From JAAERC01 sp965602655 (lineage in GTDB: Bacteria > Zixibacteria > MSB-5A5 > GN15 > PGXB01): DNA of 28,949 bases. Location: NCBI GenBank assembly GCA_965602655.1, contig CBFCZE010000022.1:1-28949 (forward strand). Reading direction: 5' to 3'. Under the pieces are notes generated by a model that saw only the letters and a list, made by a program, of their open reading frames with translations, did no database searches and had not been told where the DNA came from. The position numbers and the translations under genes were made by a program. Below, piece after piece: positions 16,511-24,652 of the stretch; position 1 is the stretch's first letter; every line of letters starts with the position of its first letter.

Positions 16511-16909
16511 ATGGAAAATACTCTATTAATAATAAAACCGGATGCTTTTAAAAGGAAGCTGGTCGGCAATATTATAAATCGTCTGGAACGGGCCGGGTTT
16601 GATATCTTTGATATTAAACTGGTGCAGTTAACGCCGGATAAGGCTCGGGAGTTTTATGCCATACATAAGGGTAAACCGTTTATTGACGCACTGGTAGAAT
16701 TTATGTCTTCATCGCCGGTTATACCGATTAAACTTGGTAAGGTTAATGCTGTATCGGATATGAGAACGCTAATCGGTGCGACTAATCCGGACGAAGCCGC
16801 ATGCGGCACCTTAAGGCAGGAGATTGCACTGGATGTTCAACAAAATTCGGTACATGCCTCCGACTCGCCGGAGAATGCCGCAATAGAGCTTGCCTTTTTC
16901 TTTGGATAA
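16511..16909 (+). CDS. ndk: Nucleoside diphosphate kinase
   Basis: Equilibrates nucleoside di- and triphosphates through a phosphohistidine. Landmarks are LLIIKPDAFKR, LIGATNPDEA, GTLRQEIALDV and the active-site His in NSVHASDSPENA. At 132 residues it is a little shorter than the usual 136-145 and stops soon after AIELAFFFG. It lies between the KOR genes and the LarA homologue. Co-location with succinyl-CoA synthetase is sensible, because the two enzymes exchange GTP and ATP pools. Confidence 0.94.
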   Translation: MENTLLIIKPDAFKRKLVGNIINRLERAGFDIFDIKLVQLTPDKAREFYAIHKGKPFIDALVEFMSSSPVIPIKLGKVNAVSDMRTLIGATNPDEAACGTLRQEIALDVQQNSVHASDSPENAAIELAFFFG

Positions 16910-16914
16910 AGAGG

Positions 16915-18132
16915 ATGTTTGTATCTATTAGTTATGGCGAAAACAAATTGGAGTTGAAATTGCCCGATTCTGTTGAGTGCGACTTATATGAGTGTAAGGC
17001 GATAGCAAAGGAAATTGACTCACATGCTTTTCTCGGCCGTGTTGCCATGGCCGAGAAAGAGTTGTTTTCGGTTTCTCAGGCTGACCTGTTTGTTGTTAAT
17101 GATGCCTGTCGCCCTACGCCAACTTATGAAATTCTCAATCGATTATATCAGAATGGCCGTCTGAGCAAGAAGGCGAAATTCCTGGTGGCCACAGGTTGTC
17201 ATCAACCTCCCGACGAGACACATCTAAAATCGATATTCGGTGCTCTGTACGAAAAATTGAAAAACAGGATTTTGATTCATGATGCCAAAGATAAAAACTC
17301 AAGAACTCATCTTGGCGACATTGAGGGTGGACATCCGGTTTACATTAATAAGTTTTTTTATGAAGCAAAAAAAGTGGTTGTAATTGGCTCGGTCGAACCG
17401 CATTATTTCGCCGGGTATACAGGGGGACGAAAAGCGATATTTCCGGGCTTGTGCGATTATGAAACGACGGTGCAGAATCATCGGCAGGCGGTTAGTTTTG
17501 ATGCCTCACCGGTGAAGCTTGAGGGAAATCCGGTTGAGCAAAATCTTCAATCACTGATGAATCTTATTGCGGACAAACCGATTTTGAGTATTCAGACGGT
17601 CCTGGATAAAAACAATCAGATTCAGGCGGTTTTTTGCGGAAATATTGATTCATCATTCAGACGAGCCTGCGAACTGGCGCAGAAAATATATTCAACGAAA
17701 ATAAACAAACGATATGATTTGCTTTTGGCCGAGGTTCGGCCCCCGCTTGACAGCAGTCTGTATCAGCTTCAAAAATCTCTCGAAAATTCTCAAACGGCTG
17801 TGACCGACGGTGGAACTATAATTCTGTTTTCACCCTGTCGGGAGGGGATAGGTTCGGATAGTTTTTATAAGTTAGTCGATCGCTGGCGGGAGTCTGCAAA
17901 AGTAAAAGGCGAAGACGATTTTGGGATTCATAAATTGTCCCGTGTGGCTCAAATTGCTCAACGTATTGATATCCGTCTTTATTCGGGGTTGGCTGAAAAT
18001 GTTTCGGATAGAGTATTTTTCAAAACAGAAAAATATCCACAGAAAATTATAGATAGGTTAGTAGATAATAATAAAAGTATCAGAGTTGCTCTGGTGCGTA
18101 ACGCCGGCCATACGGTTCTGCGAACGCATTAG
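16915..18132 (+). CDS. larA: LarA-family nickel-pincer racemase/epimerase (malate racemase candidate)
   Basis: LarA proteins racemise or epimerise 2-hydroxyacids with a covalently bound nickel-pincer nucleotide. The 405-residue protein has NDACRPTP (family DDxTRPTP), ATGCHQPP, and EPHYFAGYTGGRKAIFPG. Lys173 matches the cofactor-bearing Lys184 of lactate racemase, and His163 and His189 fall exactly 10 before and 16 after it, as His174 and His200 do. His96 matches His108. The frame is open back to 16801 inside ndk, but ATG 16915 after AAAGAGG is the natural start, five bases past the ndk stop. mdh follows 32 bases later, so malate is a plausible substrate; that is inference. The cofactor-making genes larB, larC and larE are not in the window. 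Confidence 0.85.
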   Translation: MFVSISYGENKLELKLPDSVECDLYECKAIAKEIDSHAFLGRVAMAEKELFSVSQADLFVVNDACRPTPTYEILNRLYQNGRLSKKAKFLVATGCHQPPDETHLKSIFGALYEKLKNRILIHDAKDKNSRTHLGDIEGGHPVYINKFFYEAKKVVVIGSVEPHYFAGYTGGRKAIFPGLCDYETTVQNHRQAVSFDASPVKLEGNPVEQNLQSLMNLIADKPILSIQTVLDKNNQIQAVFCGNIDSSFRRACELAQKIYSTKINKRYDLLLAEVRPPLDSSLYQLQKSLENSQTAVTDGGTIILFSPCREGIGSDSFYKLVDRWRESAKVKGEDDFGIHKLSRVAQIAQRIDIRLYSGLAENVSDRVFFKTEKYPQKIIDRLVDNNKSIRVALVRNAGHTVLRTH

Positions 18133-18164
18133 AGAATTGATGCAAAAAACGAAACGGAGGAGAA

Positions 18165-19091
18165 ATGAATAGGAAGATTTCTATCATCGGAGCCGGAAAT
18201 GTTGGCGCCAGCTGTGCCCAATATATGGCTGAGGCCAATCTGGGTGATGTTTTGATGGTTGATATTATTGAGGGTATGCCGCAGGGCAAGGCTCTTGATT
18301 TGACCCAGGCCGGACCGATTCGTGGCTATAACTGCAATGTCGCAGGGACTAATAAGTATAAAGATATTAAGGGTTCCGATCTGGTTATAATGACAGCCGG
18401 TCTGGCTCGTAAGCCCGGTATGTCTCGCGAAGACCTGCTTAATATGAATGCCAATATCGTTAAAACGGCGGCGCAGAATATTAAAAAGTATTGCCCCGGG
18501 GCGTTTGTGATTGTCGTTTCCAACCCGCTGGATATCATGACTTATCATATGTTCAAAGTTACCGGCTTCCCGTCAAATCGTGTTTGCGGTCAGGCCGGTG
18601 TTCTTGATTCGACCCGTTTCCGTGCCTTTGTGGCAATGGAACTTGGTATGGCACCGACCGATATCCAGGCGATGGTTCTGGGCGGTCACGGCGATACGAT
18701 GGTTCCGCTTCCGCGTTATGCCACGGTTGGCGGTATTCCCATTAAGGAATTGATTTCCGCCAAAAGAATAAAGGAAATCACAGAAAGAACCCGTTTTGGC
18801 GGCGGCGAGATTGTTAAACTGCTTAAAACAGGTTCAGCTTATTATGCTCCGGCGGCGGCTTCGGTACAGATGGCCCGATCAATTCTGTGCGATGAAAAGA
18901 AAGTTTTACCGGCCTCGGCTCATCTGACCGGTCAGTACGGTATTAAGAATATCTACATTGGCGTGCCGGTGGTTCTTGGAGCCAAGGGTGTTGAAAAGAT
19001 TATTGAGCTTAAGCTGAGCAAATCAGAAATGAAAGATCTCCAGACATCGGCGAAAAAATACAAAGGTGTTCTCAAAGAGATAGGATACTAA
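18165..19091 (+). CDS. mdh: Malate dehydrogenase (LDH-like type)
   Basis: NAD-dependent interconversion of L-malate and oxaloacetate. The 308 residues show the NAD loop IGAGNVGASCA, Asp in MVDIIEGMPQGKALD (which selects NAD over NADP), and the mobile loop ARKPGMSRED. There the Arg at the position that is Gln in lactate dehydrogenase specifies malate. VSNPLDIMTY and the catalytic His in GGHGDTMVP are intact. ACGGAGGAGA precedes the ATG. icd follows after 12 bases and shares the same transcription unit. Confidence 0.95.
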   Translation: MNRKISIIGAGNVGASCAQYMAEANLGDVLMVDIIEGMPQGKALDLTQAGPIRGYNCNVAGTNKYKDIKGSDLVIMTAGLARKPGMSREDLLNMNANIVKTAAQNIKKYCPGAFVIVVSNPLDIMTYHMFKVTGFPSNRVCGQAGVLDSTRFRAFVAMELGMAPTDIQAMVLGGHGDTMVPLPRYATVGGIPIKELISAKRIKEITERTRFGGGEIVKLLKTGSAYYAPAAASVQMARSILCDEKKVLPASAHLTGQYGIKNIYIGVPVVLGAKGVEKIIELKLSKSEMKDLQTSAKKYKGVLKEIGY

Positions 19092-19103
19092 GAGAGGAGA
19101 AAT

Positions 19104-20351
19104 ATGGCACCAAAATTCAAACATATTAAGATTCCGGGGGACGGAAAACGGATAACCGTTAAGAATAAAAAACTGGTTATTCCGAACAAGCCGATTATTC
19201 CGGTTATCGAAGGTGATGGTATCGGCCGTGATATCATGAAGGCGACCCGTCGTGTGGTTGACGCCGCTGTCGAGAAAGCTTACAAAGGTAAAAAGAAAAT
19301 TGTCTGGATGGATATCTATGCCGGTGAGAATGCCAACAGGATATACAAAGAGTGGCTTCCCAAAGAAACAATCGATGCCATTAAGTATTATTATGTCGCC
19401 CTTAAAGGCCCTTTGACCACTCCGATTGGAGGCGGTTTTCGTTCATTAAACGTCAGCCTGCGTCAGATTATGAACCTTTACGCCTGCGTGCGTCCGGTAA
19501 TTTATTTTAAAGGCGTTCCATCTCCGGTAACTCATCCTGAGAAGATGAATGTCTGCATTTTCCGTGAAAATACCGAGGATGTTTATGCCGGTATCGAATG
19601 GAAAAAAGGCACCAAAGAGGTCAAGAAGGTTATTAACTGGCTCAATAAGAATATGAAAACCAATATTCGGGCTGATTCGGGAATCGGTATCAAGCCGATT
19701 TCTGTCACAGCCACCAAAAATCTGGTTCGCAAGGCGATTCAGTATGCCATTGCGCATAAACTTCCTTCTGTGACGCTGGTCCACAAAGGTAACATCATGA
19801 AATACACCGAAGGTGCTTTCCGTGACTGGGGATACAAGCTGGCGACAACCGAATTCCGCAGTAAGTGTATCACCGAGGATGAACTCTGGGATAAGTACAA
19901 AGGCAAAGCCCCCAAGGGTAAGATTATCATTAAAGATCGTATTGCCGACTCGATATTCCAGCAGATTCTGACCAGGACCGATGAGTACAGCGTTCTGGCA
20001 ACACCGAATCTAAACGGTGATTATCTGTCTGATGCCTGCGCGGCGCAGGTTGGTGGACTCGGAATGGCTGCCGGCGCCAATATGGGCGATTATATCGGAC
20101 TGTTTGAGGCGACTCATGGTACTGCTCCGAAGTATGCCGATAAGGATATGGTCAATCCCGGTTCGCTGATTCTTTCGGCGGTGATGATGCTTGAGTATCT
20201 CAAATGGGATAAAGCGGGTATAATCATTAAAAAGGCGATTGAGAAAACAATTAATAAGAAAACGGTAACTTATGATCTGCATCGTCAGATGAAAGGCGCC
20301 AAGAAGGTCTCGACTTCAAAATACGCGACTCATATTATTAATAATATGTAG
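19104..20351 (+). CDS. icd: Isocitrate dehydrogenase, NADP-type
   Basis: Oxidative decarboxylation of isocitrate to 2-oxoglutarate. The 415-residue protein aligns by eye with E. coli Icd throughout: IEGDGIGRDIM, GGGFRSLNVSLRQ (retaining the regulatory serine position), ATHGTAPKYADKD and VTYDLHRQM. The Lys-Tyr after HGTAP, the following Val, and the Tyr and Arg in YDLHR are the residues that select NADP in the E. coli enzyme, so NADP is the expected cofactor. GAGAGGAG precedes the ATG. It is the last gene of the TCA run, 26 bases before a terminator. Confidence 0.96.
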   Translation: MAPKFKHIKIPGDGKRITVKNKKLVIPNKPIIPVIEGDGIGRDIMKATRRVVDAAVEKAYKGKKKIVWMDIYAGENANRIYKEWLPKETIDAIKYYYVALKGPLTTPIGGGFRSLNVSLRQIMNLYACVRPVIYFKGVPSPVTHPEKMNVCIFRENTEDVYAGIEWKKGTKEVKKVINWLNKNMKTNIRADSGIGIKPISVTATKNLVRKAIQYAIAHKLPSVTLVHKGNIMKYTEGAFRDWGYKLATTEFRSKCITEDELWDKYKGKAPKGKIIIKDRIADSIFQQILTRTDEYSVLATPNLNGDYLSDACAAQVGGLGMAAGANMGDYIGLFEATHGTAPKYADKDMVNPGSLILSAVMMLEYLKWDKAGIIIKKAIEKTINKKTVTYDLHRQMKGAKKVSTSKYATHIINNM

Positions 20352-20377
20352 ATTACAATTGTTGAATAGATGAGAAT

Positions 20378-20411
20378 AAGCCGGTCGGTAAAATCTGACC
20401 GGCTTTATATT
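20378..20411 (+). terminator. Intrinsic terminator after icd
   Basis: AAGCCGGTC (20378-20386) pairs perfectly with GACCGGCTT (20397-20405) over a ten-base loop and is followed by TATATT. It may also serve the convergent minus-strand gene that ends at 20425, although the U-run on that side is weak. Confidence 0.85.
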
Positions 20412-20424
20412 AACTGTAAATTTA

Positions 20425-21162
20425 TTAGCAGCCTCGAGTGTAATACCAAATTGATGGATGCCCCTTCTTATCTAACGCTTCTATCCATCCTTCATGCAAT
20501 TTAGGCGATTCCGATTTAACTTCCATGTAATGTTTACTGTATTCCTTGACGATAACCTTAAACCAGTTTCCTTTTTGTTCACCGGTAATTGTAATTAAAA
20601 ATCTGTTGCTGTCCAGTTTTATAATTGTCTGAGAAACTGAATCAGGATTTGATTTAAGCTGTATTGGTTCGTTTATCGAGGTAATAAGAAACTCTTTCTT
20701 CAAAAGCATAAATTCCGGCCATGAAAGAGGAAAGTATTCTTTTGTTTTTAGACTGTCAATCGAAATCCATACTTCAAAATCATAAGTGTATTTAAGGATT
20801 CTAACAAAACCGTCTTTTTCCTCATAATATTTAAAACATCCGCCTTCGTAATTGATTTCTTTAAAATCCGCTCTATCCATTATTTGGCCTATACTATCGC
20901 CGATTTCCAGTCGGATTGCATTAAAAATGTAGTTTTTATATTCTGTAGACTTGTTTATAAATCCGATATTTTGACCGTTTGGTTTGTCAAACACATAATT
21001 ATCGCCCGCTGGAAAGTTAATCATTTCAGAAGCATTTTTAAAATCTGCCTTTGAAATTATACCCATTCCCCATTCATCAATTTTTTCGTCGGCGTATATA
21101 GAGGAACTATGGAAAACAATCAAAGCAAGAATTAATTTCACTTTTATTATATTTCTGATCAT
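20425..21162 (-). CDS. Exported protein of unknown function with SH3-like regions
   Basis: A 245-residue protein. The first 24 residues (basic start, LILALIVFHSSSIYA) look like a Sec signal peptide cleaved near YADE. The segment PNGQNIGFINKSTEY and the C-terminal GNWFKVIVKEYSKHY with GWIEALDKKGHPSIWYYTRGC-like ending recall bacterial SH3-like folds that occur in unannotated exported proteins of Bacteroidetes and relatives. No catalytic motif was recognised. GGGAG lies six bases before the ATG. Downstream on the same strand of the S37-type peptidase gene, 80 bases apart with an A/T-rich gap, so it may have its own promoter. Confidence 0.7.
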   Translation of the reverse strand: MIRNIIKVKLILALIVFHSSSIYADEKIDEWGMGIISKADFKNASEMINFPAGDNYVFDKPNGQNIGFINKSTEYKNYIFNAIRLEIGDSIGQIMDRADFKEINYEGGCFKYYEEKDGFVRILKYTYDFEVWISIDSLKTKEYFPLSWPEFMLLKKEFLITSINEPIQLKSNPDSVSQTIIKLDSNRFLITITGEQKGNWFKVIVKEYSKHYMEVKSESPKLHEGWIEALDKKGHPSIWYYTRGC

Positions 21163-21242
21163 ATTTAACTCCCAGTCTTTAATAATTATTTAAACTATAA
21201 ATAGTGTTTAATTTATTATACAATAAAATAACGATTTAATAT

Positions 21243-22613
21243 TTAAAAATTATTATCATCGTAGAAACGATTTTTGGGAGTCATCTCAGGCGGTAATAGT
21301 CTTGATATAGCCGCCTTATCTATTTCAATATCCAACCAGCTTTCAAGAGAATCATAGACTTCTTCTCGACGAGTCAATTGCGTTATCTGCACTGAATGAT
21401 CAGCACCCGGTTCGTCGATTCTTATGGCATTTGTCGCACCAGTCAGTTCCACTCCGGCGGCGGTCCATGTATCACGGGCACCATAGACATAAATTATATT
21501 ATTGCCCTCGGTCCGGAGCCAATTGAGTATGTCGGTCATGACAGTGTAATCAAAAACCATCTCCACCCCGGATGGCGCCATAAAATCATTTGAATATCGT
21601 TCCAGTGTCAGCAGATCGCTGAGATGATCTGTAATAAATCCATAATATCCAAACTCGGTGAAAAACTGATAAAAAACCGGGGCATAATAATCATGCCAAT
21701 CATCAGCATAATAATCAAGCCCGACAGCTGAATTAATATGATCGAACATTGCCTGAGAAGTTGCTCCGGCACCAGGAACATCGTCACAGGTACTGGTCCC
21801 ATACTGCCAGTAGGAAAACGGATATTCCAAAACGGCATACTCAAGTATCTGTTCATGGGCCATTGTAAATGTCAGCGTAGACTGAGATATATAATTTGAA
21901 ATTAGCGGAATTATATTACTCTTGTCCTGCAGGATTTGCCTTTGAAAAGCCTTAAGACTGTTTCGGCAATCTTCGGTACCTGCCTCATTTATTAAAAAAG
22001 AATCGAGTCGGGGGTCTTCGGGAGCCAGACAGATTGGGGCCACTTTGGCAATGGTGACATCGACATCATTGGAATAAAATCTTCGATGGGCCAGAGCCGA
22101 AACGCCGCCTTTGCTGACGCCTGAGTTAACCCATTTGCCTTTATATATCGATTTGAAAAGCGATACCAGATGATGGTGATCGGCGGCTGATTGCTCCATT
22201 GTCAAATATTGCCAGTTTATTGGGTTCGGCCTTGATGATTCGCTCATGTATCGCTGGCCGATATATATCTGATTGCCTGCAAGAATACTGGCCACCTCGT
22301 CGATTACATTTCGGCTGGCGCGATACCCAGTGATTTTTATTGACATCGGAAGTGAATAATCAATATGCGACAGATATACCTTATGAGTAATTGTCGGCCC
22401 GGTGGGATTATTATGATCCAGCGGGACATCCATATCAATTTCAAACGCCCGGGCGAATCCTCCCTCAGGCGCAATTTCAGTGGCTTCTACACCGGGTAAG
22501 GCCTGAATTCTTAACAATAAATCAATTGATTCGGGATTCGGTCCGGTCGATTTCTTGCTGCAAGCGAGAAAAAATCCTAAGATTATTAGCGATAGGGCAA
22601 TTTTCTTAAACAT
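21243..22613 (-). CDS. Lipoprotein serine peptidase, S37/PS-10-type (tripeptidyl aminopeptidase-like)
   Basis: A 456-residue protein with a lipoprotein signal: hydrophobic residues 5-15 and a lipobox with LAC, Cys18 as the lipidated residue. It is therefore expected at the periplasmic or outer face of the envelope. The alpha/beta-hydrolase nucleophile elbow GVSKGG places Ser167. Asp381 in YGARDTW and His406 in GADHSVQI are the likely rest of the triad. The pattern SGVSKGGVSALAHRRFY fits the S37 (PS-10) peptidase family known from Streptomyces. The exact peptide specificity is unknown. GGAGG stands a few bases before the ATG. Uptake of peptides from the environment would suit the protease at the window's left end. 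Confidence 0.75.
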   Translation of the reverse strand: MFKKIALSLIILGFFLACSKKSTGPNPESIDLLLRIQALPGVEATEIAPEGGFARAFEIDMDVPLDHNNPTGPTITHKVYLSHIDYSLPMSIKITGYRASRNVIDEVASILAGNQIYIGQRYMSESSRPNPINWQYLTMEQSAADHHHLVSLFKSIYKGKWVNSGVSKGGVSALAHRRFYSNDVDVTIAKVAPICLAPEDPRLDSFLINEAGTEDCRNSLKAFQRQILQDKSNIIPLISNYISQSTLTFTMAHEQILEYAVLEYPFSYWQYGTSTCDDVPGAGATSQAMFDHINSAVGLDYYADDWHDYYAPVFYQFFTEFGYYGFITDHLSDLLTLERYSNDFMAPSGVEMVFDYTVMTDILNWLRTEGNNIIYVYGARDTWTAAGVELTGATNAIRIDEPGADHSVQITQLTRREEVYDSLESWLDIEIDKAAISRLLPPEMTPKNRFYDDNNF

Positions 22614-22667
22614 AAAACCTCCACTATTATATCTATATAGAAACGCAACTTAAGAATATCTTACAAA

Positions 22668-23054
22668 TTATTTTGCAAGCCCTCCTAAATAGATAAGAAT
22701 TGCCGAAGCTGAGAAAATAAAGGGGCAGAGCCTGAAGGGAAGAAAATTAATTCTAAATCCGGTGAATAATGAGACGAAAGCCAATGCTATAAGACAAATA
22801 ATTGAAAGTGCATAGACTGCCCGGGATACCATTCCAAATGGATCAAGGAATGTAACTACCGCTATCAGTAGACCAATAAAAATCAGAGCAACGCCCTCGA
22901 CTATCCACTCCATTGTGATAATGCGTTTATTGTCGATGCTAATGCCACCAAATCCTTTAACTATAGACTTGGTAGGGAAAAGGTGAGCAATACCCCAAAG
23001 GCATGTCAGCGCACCTCCTATATATAATAAAACTATCTTAAATTTTTGCTCAAT
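22668..23054 (-). CDS. Small four-helix membrane protein, start codon absent or non-canonical
   Basis: An ATG at 22913 gives only 81 residues, yet the frame stays open upstream for 47 more codons that read as good protein (LWGIAHLFPTK, GFGGISIDNKRIITM) and match my memory of a family of small membrane proteins of about 130 residues. That upstream part contains no ATG, GTG or TTG. An ATT at 23054 would give a family-length N-terminus. A CTG at 23009 has AGGAGG just before it but would cut off the first helix. Four hydrophobic segments are visible in all. Possible readings: AUU initiation, a start codon lost by mutation, or an assembly error beside the A-run. Function unknown. Confidence 0.6.
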   Translation of the reverse strand: MEQKFKIVLLYIGGALTCLWGIAHLFPTKSIVKGFGGISIDNKRIITMEWIVEGVALIFIGLLIAVVTFLDPFGMVSRAVYALSIICLIALAFVSLFTGFRINFLPFRLCPFIFSASAILIYLGGLAK

Positions 23055-23094
23055 TTTTTTATTTGTTTTTTTTCTAAATAAAATTTTTTAATAA

Positions 23095-23130
23095 ATAAAA
23101 AAACGGCCGGTAATATAGTACCGACCGTTT
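23095..23130 (-). terminator. Intrinsic terminator after nfnB
   Basis: Read on the minus strand, ACGGTCGGTA pairs with TACCGGCCGT (one G-U pair) around CTATAT and is followed by a run of Ts. It closes the hbd-ackA-nfnA-nfnB operon 18 bases past the nfnB stop. Confidence 0.85.
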
Positions 23131-23147
23131 GCATTTTCTTAACATAC

Positions 23148-24635
23148 TTATTTGGTTTCTTTGGCCGGTTCCTTCTTTTCCTCTTCCGTTTTTTCCTCAA
23201 TTAAAGGCAATCCTAAAACATAGCGATGAATCGCGCGGGCGGCTACTTTGCCGGCTCCGGCCGCCGAGATAACGGTGGCACCGCCGGTAACGATATCACC
23301 ACCGGCGAAAATACCTTCACGGGAGGTCATCATGGTCCGCTCGTCAACCTCGATATTACCCCACTTGTTGGTCTTTAAGCCTGATGTAGTCTGGGGGATC
23401 AGCGGATTGGAGGAGTTGCCGATAGCTACCACGACCGTATCAATATCAAGAACAAAATTGGAACCTTCAATGACTATCGGCCGTCTTCGACCCGATGCAT
23501 CCGGCTCACCAAGCTCCATCCGGACACATTCCATCTGTTTTATCCAACCGTCGTCGGTGCCAAAATATTTGATTGGTGTGGTCAGGAAATTAAACTGGAC
23601 ACCTTCCTGCTCGGCATGATGAATTTCCTCGTCACGAGCCGGCATCTCTTTGCGGCTTCTGCGATAAATAATATAGGCGTTTTTGGCGCCAAGACGAAGC
23701 GATATTCTAACCGCATCCATGGCGGTATTACCACCGCCAAGCACGGCAACATTTTCTCCGACATGAATCGGTGTATCTCTTTCCGGGAAATCGTAGGCGG
23801 CCATAAGATTTGAACGAGTCAAAAACTCATTGGCCGAATAGATACCATTAAAATTTTCGCCCTCAATCCGCATAAAATTCGGCAGGCCGGCACCGGTACC
23901 TATAAAGACAGCATCAAAACCCATTTCCATCAGTTCATCTACCGTATCGAGTTTACCGACCACATAACTGGTTTTTACCTCAACGCCCAACTTTTTGAGA
24001 TAATCGACCTCTGAGGCAACAATGGTCTTCGGCAATCTAAATTCTGGAATACCGTAGACAAGAACACCGCCGGCTTTATGCAAAGCCTCAAATATGACAA
24101 CCTTATGACCCATCTGAGCCAGATCAGCCGCAACCGTCAGACCGGCCGGGCCGGAGCCGACTACGGCTACTTTTTTCCCGGTATTTGGGGGGAGCTTGGG
24201 TATTTCGATTTTGCCCTGTTCGCGCTCATAGTCGGCCACAAATCTTTCCAGATAGCCAATGGCCACCGAAGTATGTTTTTTGGCCAGAATACAAACCTTC
24301 TCGCACTGTTCTTCCTGCGGGCAGACACGACCACAAATAGCGGGGAGAGCATTGGTTTCTTTGATTTTTTTGGCGGCGCCGATAAAATCACCTTTGGCTA
24401 CCATTACCAGAAAGGCCGGGATATCAACTTCGACCGGGCAGCCTGCAACACATTTCGGTTTTTTGCACTCAATGCATCGCTGTGCTTCCAATCTTGCGAT
24501 ATCAGCCGGAAGACCATAAGGTACTTCTTTAAAATTTTTAACTCTTTCTTTAGGATCCTGCTCCGGCATTTTTTGCCGGGGGATTTTCATCCGCTCTTTT
24601 TTCGGCAGCGGTTCGTAATTGTTATCTTCAGTCAT
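23148..24635 (-). CDS. nfnB: NADH-dependent reduced ferredoxin:NADP+ oxidoreductase, large subunit (NfnB)
   Basis: A 495-residue protein of the glutamate-synthase-small-subunit type. N-terminal cysteines (54, 57, 62, 66 and 101, 105, 111, 115) provide two [4Fe-4S] clusters. The FAD loop VVGSGPAGLT is at about 158-167, and a second nucleotide fold (LGGGNTAMDAVR, about 299-310) followed by YRRS favours NADP(H). In characterised Nfn complexes this subunit carries the bifurcating FAD and binds NADPH and ferredoxin. A stand-alone glutamate synthase small subunit is possible by sequence, but the adjoining nfnA and the absence of a large glutamate synthase gene favour NfnB. A charged tail (EEKTEEEKKEPAKETK) ends the protein. 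Confidence 0.88.
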   Translation of the reverse strand: MTEDNNYEPLPKKERMKIPRQKMPEQDPKERVKNFKEVPYGLPADIARLEAQRCIECKKPKCVAGCPVEVDIPAFLVMVAKGDFIGAAKKIKETNALPAICGRVCPQEEQCEKVCILAKKHTSVAIGYLERFVADYEREQGKIEIPKLPPNTGKKVAVVGSGPAGLTVAADLAQMGHKVVIFEALHKAGGVLVYGIPEFRLPKTIVASEVDYLKKLGVEVKTSYVVGKLDTVDELMEMGFDAVFIGTGAGLPNFMRIEGENFNGIYSANEFLTRSNLMAAYDFPERDTPIHVGENVAVLGGGNTAMDAVRISLRLGAKNAYIIYRRSRKEMPARDEEIHHAEQEGVQFNFLTTPIKYFGTDDGWIKQMECVRMELGEPDASGRRRPIVIEGSNFVLDIDTVVVAIGNSSNPLIPQTTSGLKTNKWGNIEVDERTMMTSREGIFAGGDIVTGGATVISAAGAGKVAARAIHRYVLGLPLIEEKTEEEKKEPAKETK

Positions 24636-24652
24636 GATATATTTTTACCCGG

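Noticed and set aside
16801..16914. Longer N-terminus for the LarA homologue, overlapping ndk
   Set aside because: The extra residues are an out-of-frame reading of ndk and bear no family resemblance; ATG 16915 has a ribosome-binding site.
18165..19091. Lactate dehydrogenase as an alternative to malate dehydrogenase
   Set aside because: The loop reads ARKPGM with Arg at the specificity position, which is malate-type; lactate enzymes have Gln there.
22626..22631. TATAAT as a -10 box for the S37 peptidase gene
   Set aside because: Transcription would start inside the ribosome-binding site, a few bases from the ATG, and no -35 box lies at the right distance.
23148..24635. Glutamate synthase small subunit
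   Set aside because: No large subunit is nearby and an NfnA gene with Asp/Cys3 cluster ligands directly precedes it, so NfnB fits better.
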